DNA of 64,000 nt from Diphasiastrum complanatum (taxonomy: Eukaryota > Streptophyta > Lycopodiopsida > Lycopodiales > Lycopodiaceae), in assembly GCA_029204225.1 (NCBI GenBank), contig CM055097.1:64284152-64348151 (forward strand). Direction: 5' to 3'. Made by a program: the position numbers and the translations under genes. Below the pieces are notes generated by a model, which saw nothing but the letters and a program-made list of their open reading frames with translations, made no database searches and was not told where the DNA came from. Below, in pieces: positions 47,101 through 59,100 of this stretch; positions within the stretch are counted from its first letter, which is position 1; the number at the start of each line of letters is the position of its first letter.

Positions 47101-50100
47101 ATAGTTGAGTGTGCGAGGAGCATGCTTAAGGCGAAGGGGTTGCCAAATTCTTTTTGGGCGGAGGCGGTAGCAACTGCTGTTTTTCTATTGAATAGAAGTC
47201 CAACTAAAGCAATTGAAGGAATCACGCCAGAAGAAGCATATAGTGGCAACAAGCCCAAAGTGGGCAGCCTACGAGTATTTGGGTGTACGGCATATGCACA
47301 TATACCAAAGGACTTGCGGAAGAAACTTGAAGCAAATTCCGTGAAGTGTATCTTCCTTGGGTATAGTGAAGGTGAGAAAGCCTATGTGCTATATGATCTC
47401 GAAAACAGGAAGAAGATCCTAAGTCGAGATGTCATCTTTGATGAAGAGCATTCACCCAAGATACAGGAGCAGGAGAAGGATGGAACTTCTGAGTTCATAC
47501 GGGAGCTTAATCTATCTAACTACTACGAGACCGGATATTGCTTATGTTGTGAGTATGGTTAGTCAGTTTATGGCTAAGCCTAAGTAGATTCATTGGAGAG
47601 CTGCTAGCGGATACTCAGATATATCTAGGATACTTTGAGATTTGGTATTCTCTATGGGAGACAGGATGAGTCGAAGTTACAGGGATATGTGGATGCTGAT
47701 TGGGCTGGAGATGCGGAAGATTGAAGATCTACTACAAGTTATGTTTTTAGTCTTGGTTCTGGTGCTATCTCTTGGAGTTCAAAGAAGCAGCATACTATTG
47801 CTGGCGCCCCACCATAAGATTATTCCAGTGTGTTAGAGCTTTGCTCAAATCTTCTATAATCTGAATTCTCGTTAATCTCTATGCTTGGTTTATGTGAGTG
47901 CTAGTAGGACTAGTAACTCCATCTAGAATTTGTATGACAAATTTTGACACCCCCCCCCCCCCCTTCCCCCTCCCTCCTTTTCTTGTGGACTCCCACTCCT
48001 CCCTTGCGACAGGGTGTTAGGTAGGTTGCACCGTTGCCTATTGCTTTTATTGGGCTGCTTGCTAATGAGCAGGCCACCCTACCCTCCCCTTTTGTGTTGA
48101 TGCCCAGCCTTTCTAATGTGCAGATGCCAAGTATTCCTAAGACTCCTTCAGCCCTTGTCTTACTTCCTCCTAATATATACACTCCTTTGAAAGCTTTTGA
48201 GCAGTATACTCTTATCTATCTTGAGCAATTAGTGCTCGAATTGATGAACTTTTAGGTCTATCTATGAAGTGTCTTAACCTCAGTAACAAACACACAGCAT
48301 GAAAGCTTGACAGAAATTAGCTATGGAAGTATGTAAAACCATGGAAATCTTACGCACCTCAAGACAGCAAAAGTTGGAACTCAAAATGCTTGATTGTAGA
48401 GAGAGGAGGGTGCAGGCCTCTTGAAGGATCCATCCTCTACATAGATAGTAACTATTGAGGTGTCACCTCCCACTTGCGTCTCATGCCACATGGCATGCCA
48501 ACTTGGTCACTTGGAACCAACTTGCACTTACTAACTTTAATCTACAAAGAGGGGTGCAATGTAATTACAAACAAGTTTCCCCCATGATAAACTCAACATA
48601 AAAATATGTGCATGCAAGTGCCCAGCTGCTAGGGGTAAAGTAGGCATTTCAATGCCTCCCCTAATGGCTATTTTACTTAATGTGACGCCTAAAGATTGTC
48701 TAAACTTTTCAAACTTCTCTTTACTAAGTGGCTTAGTGAAGATGTCCACAGTCTGCTAATTTTGGAGAAAGATCTTTGATCCATAGTAATTGGTGAGGAT
48801 AAGCCAGAAGAAGGTGAACTTTCAAAACTTTGGAGGAAGCTACAGTTACAGTTAACTACATCAAAGGCAATTTAGGATGCATTACTTGCATGTTAAAAAA
48901 AACAAAACATGGCTAATAAAGTGCATTTAGGAAAAAGGTAATGCAATTAAAGATAAAAGAAGGGGAACTCAATGGCAAGTCATATTGCAGGGTTCTTCTT
49001 GACCAATTGGTTGCTGTTGGAGACCTAACTAAACCGATAGTTTAGGGTCTTTAAATATCTGGGTTAAAAAATAGTTGATATTGCCATTGAGTGCACATTG
49101 TAACATAGACATTGCCTTCACTAGGTGGTGTAGCTTAATGGATGTTTGAGTCAGTTCGACCAAATATGTCAGGGTTGGACGCCCACCAGCAAACTATTTT
49201 GAACTGGCAAACAATCTTGAACTGATGGGCAATTGCAGCCAATTGTTAGTGGGAACCTTGTATATTTTCTGGTACAGTGTATATGCTTCTGTTATACTTG
49301 CATGCACCAGTGTACAGAACAGCGTACAACCGGGTGTACGTACTGGAGTCCGTACACATGGATGCAATTGTGTTGTAGATACCTTAAAAGCAGGTGTGAA
49401 GATCACATGGTCCACATGCATCATAGGCCAAGGATCTTTTGGTTTAGATTAAGACAAAATTCATCTCTCATGGTTAAAGGGCAGTCCAAGCATGTAGGTA
49501 CATGTGTAACAAAGTTGTCATGGTTTGGAAATGTCAATGTGTAATAAATCAATAAACAGGCCAATGTGCCTCATATAGTATGAATAATTGATGAAGGTTT
49601 CTACTGTATCTTTGAGTTGATAACATGAGAAGGGGTGTAGCATAGAGTACATGTTACACTCAATGGAGATGACTTTCTTGGTGAATTCCATACAGTTGAA
49701 GATTGCAAACATGTTAGGCATAGCTCTCAAATGACATTTCATCCTGGAGCCTGTTGGATTATTCTATTAGCTTACACACACACACACACGCACACATATA
49801 TATTAGTTTTGGATTTATTCCTTCTATGATTACATGTCCAAGCTTATTTTTGTTTACAGTTTTTAATCAGTTGTGTGCTAAAAAATGCAAAAACCTTTCC
49901 AGATGTGAAGGGAAAAAAAAAAACAGATATAAGTAATTTACTTTTTGCAATCAAATGTATTCTGGTTGTATTTGACATTTCTTGCCTCGTTTGCCTCCTT
50001 GGCTGGCTGCTGACTTGGCATCTCTACAGCATTCTAGTCACTTGCATGGGGCTGCACACTCATTGTTGCCGCATCAGCATGTATCTGTGACTCTGGAGTG

Positions 50101-53100
50101 AGTGTTAACTCTTCTAGCACTTTGTGCTATCATGTTTTGTCCCACACATGCATTTTCTTCAACATAGGTTAGGTTGTGGAGCACAGTAACTTTTAGTTTA
50201 TTCAGCTCAAAATCTAGCTTCTTATTGTGCCCAAAAGTTTGAAATATAACTTACTACTTTACTGGCATGGTGTTTGCAGAGGAGCCAATCCTCCAGCAAG
50301 TAAGTGCTTCTTTACTTATAAGTAGCTGATTTTGCTTTTGCCTTTGATGCCTTATCAAGATTGGAATGCGTGCTCTATCACTCTAGGAAAGGATTTGACG
50401 GTGTCAGCAACTGTATAGTGTTCATCGTGTCTTAGGATTTTGTTTCTTTGGCAAATCAAGCAATACTAGTTTGTCTTGGGAATCTAATCTAATTTTATAT
50501 TTCTTATGGATCTGCATTTGTTTATCAGAATATGCAAGGAATGCGTCCGAATGGTGTTTCATAACTACCCATTTCATATGCTACAGTACCTTTATTGCTT
50601 TTATCAACCAAAACTTTATTTCTAACGAAAGCCAGTTTTAGAACCTAGCCAACTCTAGCTTAATTAGGACATCCTAGACAAACTTATCAAACTAACAACA
50701 AAATAAGTCACCTAGTCTGCCAAAATAGCAACCTGAAATTTTCCCTAGAGCTCTCCTTAAATAAGCAGTCCATCGCGACTCCTCTACATGCCATCACAGC
50801 AAGGCTCAAGCTGAATGCTGCATTGTACAGCCTTGTATATTTCAGCTTGCGTTCATTCTGGAGGACACCAGAAAGAAAAAGAACATGAAGCAAGCTTGGG
50901 GACCTCCCTTTGATCAAAAGCTGCCCTGGTATTCCAGTGGTGGCTCAAGTGACTTTTCAACTTTTGGCATGCATTGCTGAATCACATAGCAACTAGCTTG
51001 CATTCAAGAACTTAGCTCATCTGTTATGCTGACTTGGGCAAACCACTGATCCTAGCTTCCGATTCTACTATATTTTATGTCACATCTTTTTCTCTAGATA
51101 TCGCTGACTTTGGCAGCAACCTACTTGGTGGCCCGTGGTCACCTTGAACTTCCTTACTTTTACAGGATTATCACTACTTCTATGCCAAGATTTTCCTGAC
51201 CAAGGACACTTTGAAGTTTCCTAATGAGTTCATTTACTTGTCTATAGAATCGTATCAATGAAAATCTGCTAACTCCACCTTTTGCATAGCCAGGCTCTGA
51301 CAAGAACTATATAAGTATTTCTAGCCTTTTTCCATATTTGATGCAAAAGACCTACAATGAACTTGTTGTCACAATGTCAAAGTTTACCTTGCTTGCGATA
51401 CCGAGGAAAAGGAGAGCTATCTTTTGGAATTGAAAGAAGTTTATTTTGTTTCAAGGATGAGCTGTGCACTATTACTGGAATTCGTTGCTACGTGTATTGA
51501 TGAATCTATCCTATGGGAAGTAATTGTTCATTGATTGCATGGACTTTCGAAGTCCATTGTCTCAGACAGGGATCCTAAGTCTATAGGAACATTCTGGACA
51601 GCGGTGTTCGCCAAGTTGGGAACACAATAGCGGATGAGTATTAGTGAACACCCACAAACGGATGGGCAGATTGAGAGAGTCAACCAGGTCCTAGATAGAG
51701 GCTATGCTTAGAGCATATGTTAGTGAAATGCTGTCACGCCACCATATGACCTAGGCCTACTAGAGATTTTTATGGCTTGCTCTCAACCATAGTACAGGTC
51801 GTTGGTATAGCAAGTAGAGGTTGGAGTCTGGAGAAGGATCTTCCTTTTGTAAAAGTCAAAGTCTTATTGGTTTTTGCTTTCCAGTTTCTTATTTGAAGTT
51901 CAAGTTCTATTATCTTCTTTTAGTTGAAAAGTCTAGCTTAGAACTTAATGAGAGAAAGAGGGGAAGGAAAAGCATACCCCCTCCCCCTTGAGTACTTTAC
52001 AAGGGGTGGGGAGAGAGTCCCTCCCATCCCCCTCCCCATGCATTGTGAAGCCTTGCATAGTAACACAAGTATGGGGAGGGTACATTTCTGCCTTTGCAGG
52101 TGGGCAGGCGGCGAACACTGGAAAGCACACATTCATGAAGTAGAAGCCAACCAAAAAGAGTTAGAACAATTGCACCTTAGAGCATTCCATCTCATATAGT
52201 GAGACTGCAGCTTAGGTTGGTTGTTGCATGCCCTTATGGGTACAGGTCAGTGAAGAACTATCCTAAGAAGACATCGACGTCAACCATCGGGACCGTCCAT
52301 ATGACCATACATTACGTCCCACATGATATTTGGGAGAATTTCAAGAAGCAAAAACAAATTTTCCTTTTTGATGTGGTTTCTCTTCCTAAAAAGGGAAAAA
52401 GAGTAAAAAGGCTAAAACACCATATGTAAAAAGCCTTAATGAACAGACCCATCATTTGCATAAACCATCGTTGCAGCAAATTGCAAAAAAAGAAACCTTT
52501 ACTTCCCAGAATGTTTTTTGGACCTGAAATTTTTGTTACTACTGGGTTTATCCCCCTTACAACAAGCATCAAAAACATATTCCACAGCCAAAAAATAATA
52601 TCTCGATCAAAGTTGTCATTCTAAAGTTGACACCAACTAGATTGTTGAAATATCAACCTAAGCTAAGGAAACTTGATGGATTACCCTAGCAAGAAACATA
52701 AGAGGCTTAATGCTGGTTAGACCTCCAATAATAGCCACTGTCATTTCCTTTTTTATTTTGCCTATTTTGTGTCCCAGATAAATTGCAACACGTGTGCTGT
52801 GTTACAACACCTGGTACGACACCGGGGTCCGCTTCTTTAGATATATATATATCATAGTTGCAGCTCAGAATCGCGATCCCAATTTGCGACTCGGGATTTT
52901 CCCAGAATCGTGTAGAATCGATTTTTTTTTTTTTTGAAATTTTTTTAGGCAATATGGGTATCAGATGAAAGCTCTGATCGAAGGGATTATGATTGTGTAG
53001 TTTGCCGACTGTTTCGGGTGCGAAACACCAAAAAGTGTGTTTTCACTCGGGGAGTTGGGCTATGCCAACCTATTGACCATCTAATTGCATAAGTCCATCT

Positions 53101-56100
53101 AGGAGATATTTATTTAGCTCTACCAAGTCTATATCTAGAGACTAGCATTGAGCTATGATCAGGACTGAGGAGATACTGGCATCTCGGACCACCAGCACCT
53201 ACGCTTCATCAATCACTAGTTTTGAACAAATAACAAGGTGAAAAATTTTAGGTCCAAAATTTTTTCTGGGAAGTAATTTGTTTTTTCCACGAATTGCAAA
53301 TCGGGGTCACGGTTCGGATCGCTTCCCGAATCGGGGATAACAATTTGTAAATGCCACTTTGGCATGTAGCTGGTGCTTGCAAATTAAAGGTCAGAGGTTC
53401 AGTTTTGGGCAAATGCAAGATAAAGCTCATGTTTTGCTAGTGGGTACTTGTAAAGAAAATGTTTTTATGTAAGCTTAAGGTTTTCTTTCCAAGCTTGTTA
53501 TAGATGTGCCAGTGTTGTGCTCAAATATTATATGTTTTGGCTCATTATCTGATTATTATCGAGCACATCTAAGTTGTTCCTAAGGAATGACACGTTACAA
53601 ATGCATTGGCAATGTCCATTTCTTTAGTTCAAAGTTGAGTGGTGTCTTAGCAGAATTTCACTTAGGTGTTGGTTTCCCTTTTAATTAATCCAGTATACAT
53701 TGAAAATTGTGGCTTTGTTAACGTTGTGACCTCAGGTGAAGTTTTTTCAATGGCTAGGAGTTCTGAAGGAGATGGCCTTCTTTATGAAGAATTGGTTGAA
53801 ATGCGCTTGGGAAGTCTCAAAGACTATGTGTAAGAACTCAAGAATCGCATGGGCATTGTTGGTCAAGATATGCAAGAAAGCAAGGAGAAAATCAATGCTC
53901 TGAGCATCCATCTTCAAGAAGTCAAGGTGGCATTGCAAATGTTGGTGGGGGCTCAAGGTCAAATTCTAGAAAATAGGATGCAAGTTATCGAGAGTCGAGG
54001 CCCAAGTCTTCCACCACCATCACCACCAAGGAAATTGGTGGAACATAAGCCACATCGTACTGGGTCTTGATAGTTCCATGGATTTGGGTAGTGACGTTGG
54101 ATTGCTACGTATGCATGGTCCAAGTTAAAATTGATGGTAGATTAGTGGGTAATCTAGAGAATTGGCTAGATAGTGCAACAATATTGGATAAGGGTGACAC
54201 CACAAAGTCTAATATGTGGCCTAAGAGGAGTTGTTTCTAAAGGGTGCAACTTATAATTGGAGGGAGTAAATTGCTCAAGGGGGGGCATGTTATTTCACAT
54301 TAGGAAACAATTTAGAATGGCCATATAAGTTGAGTTTGCCCCAGCAGATGAAGCCATGCAGGCTCTATCGAATGGACCAAGCTGATGCAAGGGAACTTGT
54401 CAATACAAAAGTATGTGAATGAGAATTAGAATTCACCAGTGGTAATCCTTAAATTGGACATCAAGATACAAGTTTTTGGTTTGTTAAAGGAATTTTGTTT
54501 TCTATTAGGTGTGTAGTTAGTAGGGAAAAACTTAAGGCTCTTAACCAAGCAATGAAACATGCGATACGTTACAATGACCAAAGGGGTATTGATAGGTGAC
54601 ATGACCTTGATCCAAGAGCTTTTCAAGATGGTCAATCTAACAAAAGGAAGTTCCAACAAGGTTTTTGATCCAAGGACAAGAAGTTCACAGGGACAGGATA
54701 CGTTGCACCAATTAGTGAATAGAATGCTCTTGAGGAGTCACAGTCCTAGTGAGGTTGAGGAAAAAACTTGCTTTCAATGTGAAAACCAAGTCATTTAAAA
54801 AGGAATTACAGGTTTAAGGGGAAAAGTGACAACTTAGGTGTGAGAGGCACCAAGCCAAACAAACTTATGACCATGGCTATAGGAGCTAAACCTAGAAAGG
54901 GTGAATTAGAGTGCAAGCTTTTGCATGATGCAACCAAGGGCTATATAGCTAGTGAGCTTGGGTTGATCATGGTTTTTACACAAGTTCCTCTCACATAAAA
55001 AATTTCACATGTGTTGCACTAGTAAAAAGGCTTCAACTGCCAACATTTGATTTTTAGTATGAGCACTTGGTTGAGTTTGGCAATGGTCAAGGTAGGGGGT
55101 GTCTATTATAAGGTAGTGAGGTGGAAGTTTCCACTTAGAACTACAAAGATCCTTTGCTTTTCACGAGACAATCCTTGGAAGGTTCAATATGGTGTTGGGC
55201 ATGCAATGGTATAGTTGCAGTCAAGCAATTAGTGACTTCATGATGTGCAAGCATTCATCCTATCAAAGAGATTTATGGCAAAGACACTCTTGTAGAGTGA
55301 CCAATGATTCTTGCCATGGAAAGTTGCCAGATGGTGAAGACAAAAACAGGTACAATCTTGTCTTTTGTTTATAATCTCATATTCATGTTTTGAATGATGG
55401 TTTAATTTTACAAGGAAACAAAGAAAAACGAGAGAATGAGAGAGCAAGGAGGATTTTTATACTCTTTAACTTCAGTTGCTAACTTCTTCCCAAAAGATTT
55501 GCTTTTAGCACTCATCTTCTTTTTATTGAACATGGTCTTCCTCTTTTTTTTTTTTTAATTGAACATGGGATAGAGAACACCTGGGAGTAAATTTGTTCTT
55601 AGGGTGCTCTACAAAGTATCTTTTAAAGAAGAGGAGAAGATTGTGGGAATCGACTGAATATGTTAAGAAGCATTGAGTTCAGCCAAGTAGTTCATATTTT
55701 GGTGCTCATGTTTTGCTAGTATAGACAAAAGATTGATTCTCACACTTTCGTGTCGACTATAGGGGTCTTACTAAGATTAGTATGAGGGACTCTTATCCCC
55801 CTTGGATAGATGACTTGATCGTCACACTGAGGTGTGCTTCATTACTTCTTGAAGATAGATATGAGAAATCGGCACCATCAAATTCAGGTCAAGGTGGAGG
55901 TTGCCTTTTAGGCAACCTTTCAAATAAGGTATAGGCCTCATGAATTGGGCTGTTGCCATTTGGGTTAACAAATGCACCAACCTATTTTTCAACGGATGAT
56001 GAACCATATCGTCATTCATACCTTGGGAAGGCTTTGGTCATATATCTAGATGATGTATTAGTTGGTACCATCAATTCATCAATGCCATTCGCATATTGTA

Positions 56101-59100
56101 ACTCCTTTGACAAATGTCACGAGTCAAAGAATGGATGGCTCAAAGATAATTGGGGGGTGGGGGAGCTTTCGATCGAATCAAACACGAGATGGCTACGACC
56201 CTTTTTTAGATAGTGGATCCAAATGGAAACGGATGCAAATAGCAGGGTCGTAGGTGCTATGTTGAGCCAAGGTGTTTGACTTGTATCCTTTTCCAATAAG
56301 AAATTCTCAAATGCAGTGGTATACTCATGCCATGGTAAGTATATGCCATTCTTTATGCTCCAAAGGCATGGCATCAATATGGTGCTAACTTTACTATTTA
56401 TATAGACAACCATACCAAAGTTATTGTGATTGGCCGGATTCAAAAGGTTAGGAAGTTTCCTGGGTAGAGCATATTCAAGAGTTCCATCTAGAAATCAAAT
56501 ATAAACATGGCAACTACCGTAAGATGGCGAGTGCTTTATCATAGATGTATTATGCTTTGTCATTTACAGTGGTAAGGAGTGGCCTTCTTGACCAAATAAG
56601 GGAAGCTTATTCGAGGATGGATCCCCTTAAAATGTCCAAAGGATGTGAGGGCAAGCAGAAAATGCCCAACAACATTTGAAATTCTTTATACATGACAGGT
56701 TCTGTTCTAAACATCTTCATAGATTTGGCATTACATAAAGCATAGAAAGACAAAAATGGATGAATCGAACAATCTCCTTTGAAGATTACCAAAGATCACC
56801 AAATAGAAAGCCCTACAAGTAATGTAGCTGAGTTATTCCACGTAGAGCCCAAGCATCTCGGTAACGCCAATCGAATCTAAGAAGAAGATCCCAAGCCATC
56901 TTACACAAGGAGTGCATCACATTATAACATCATATACAACCATGATATGAAACATACCCAAAGCCAACCGGAGAACCTTGCCACTTGAAGAATATGCTTG
57001 AAACCCTAGGAGAATTGAATGGCCTCCGACCATGTAGATATGAAGGTTTTTGAACGGACCATTCATGTCATGAATAAAGGAGAGAAACAAAATATGGAAG
57101 AGGCATAGTTAAAGAAACACAAGCACGCCAACTATGTCAAAGGAGAAGACTCTTGTCGTCACTTCAACTTTGCTAAATATTATGATGCAAAGAATAGGGA
57201 TAAAAGGAAGCTGAATTTCGTTACTTTTGCACTTTTTCTGGTAATCAGCTGGCAAGCCTAGGACGAATTGCCACAGCGCCTATTTGAGTCTAATGACAAA
57301 ACCTTGGTCCGCAAATCCATAAATTTTCTAAAGAGCTCCATGAGTGATTTCCAAGTGGTGGCTTTAGTTGTGAATCCTGCCACCATGAGGACGCGTTGCC
57401 ATGGAGAAGTAGAACCACATTCTCAATTCTTGATTCTCTTCTTTTCAGGAATACTGTGGAGATTAAAGTACCCACTTTACTAACCAATCATCCACCACCT
57501 TTGTTTTCTTATCACATTTTTCTCTCATATGTGGCTCAGGTTGAAACCCTTAGGTAAGAGAAGCTAGGTTCTTTATCTGTGTATAGTAAAACTTCCACTT
57601 GTTGATCCCTTAAATTGTTTGATCATGTGAGTGTCACACCTCTAGCTGCTGGCATATCTAGAAATAAGTGCTCCTGTAGCATCACCGCTAGACATTGCTT
57701 GGCTCTTGTTTGTCATTATTAATTACCTATTAAACATGAAATTTTCTAATTTTAATCAACATATACATCTATCTAATCTGAATCACATACAACCGAGTAA
57801 TGCCATGCCTTGAAACAATTTCTAAATAGCCAATAATAATATAACACAGTTCGAGGATTGGTTTATCACTCAGTGACCTTATAGTTAATAAAAATTGAAC
57901 TGACATGCAAACCACATAAACGTCAATATAACTATCGACTACAGTCCTCGTAAGTAAGAAACACAATTCATATCTGTTTACTATTAGTATTAACCATGTA
58001 TGGCGGCGGCCTACAACCACCCAAAACATCTATATAACCAGCATGCATAACTCAGATACACGGAGTAAGGCAAAATGGATTCATACAAATGAATTCATAG
58101 AGCACACTGTGAGATTCAATGACATGCATAATTATTCCAATCAGAATTCCAATATTTTAGCTTGAAAACTACCAAAACTTTGAATGATGATATCTTTGGT
58201 TACAGATCACCAAATTAAGTATCAAAAGTTGCGGTTCAGATGGAGAGGATCTCAGTAAGATGCCTGCGACATCAGCCAAACCAGTATTGCCTACACAAGC
58301 GAGTAGCAGGAAAAGAAAACTCTAGGAGGGTGCACTTTCTATACAGTGTAGCTTCGTCAGATCCATGTGGGCGGCCAGGGGCAGAAACAAACAAAAATCA
58401 CTTTCTTTTTGGGCACTGGAGTACTTTGGGAAGGCAGATTAAGTGTGTAGCTTTGCGTAACTGTTCTCAAAGTGTAGTGGCATCAACAATGAACTTGCAG
58501 CTCAAATCGGCCTCTAACCAATCACTACACAGCCCTTAGAGTGAATGTTCAGAGAATCACTTGGAGGTAAATTCCACCACCATGAAGAAAAAATAACAGA
58601 AACACCAGGATTTTCTACCAAAAACTAGGATCAAAACTCCAAATTCCAGCTTTCGATCCTTTGTAACCCAAGCTTTGATACCGCTACGATGAGGGTGAGC
58701 CCCTACCATGGTATATGCCCTAGGGGTACCTGTGCATGTGTCCATGCAATCCTACTGCATGTTAGTCTCAACTTCAGTTCCTATTGATAGTCCTCATCAT
58801 AGCCGTCACACACCATGTGCTGCTCCACATGTCCATATTTGGGATCCCTTAGACCATCTCAACTTGATAATCATAAACTGGCCTTGAAGGGAATTTCTTT
58901 GCATAATCAATCAACTCAACTTTGGAGGCTTAATCCCCATGTCTAGGATTATTTCGAATTCTCAGAAATTGGACACGGCCATAAAGTCTTTGCCTCCTCT
59001 TTATGTTGCCCATTTTCCTTCAGCTCTTCATTGCTTGTGCATTGTCCATTCTTTTCTTACCTTTGAGTGCTCAGTTTGAGGAAGATCCTTTTCTGCATAA

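Larger units (their letters stand above)
39920..50029 (+). other. RING gene intron 2 (10.1 kb, copia nest)
   Basis: It contains, in order, a 79-bp tandem duplication, a (CT)n tract, a LINE-like frame, a copia nest with two LTR copies, a minus-strand copia end and a tRNA-like segment. Outside these (about 39920-40367, 40524-41044, 41351-41702, 47964-48640, 48791-49120) no feature was recognised. Confidence 0.65.

Noticed and set aside
49800-49825. Match of about 20 bases to the start of the solo LTR (TTGGATTTATTCCTTCTA)
   Set aside because: Similarity does not continue and the TGTTGG terminus is altered, so no LTR copy can be claimed.
58670-58685. GGTATCAAAGC on the minus strand as a primer-binding site
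   Set aside because: No LTR end or retrotransposon domains lie next to it in the right orientation.
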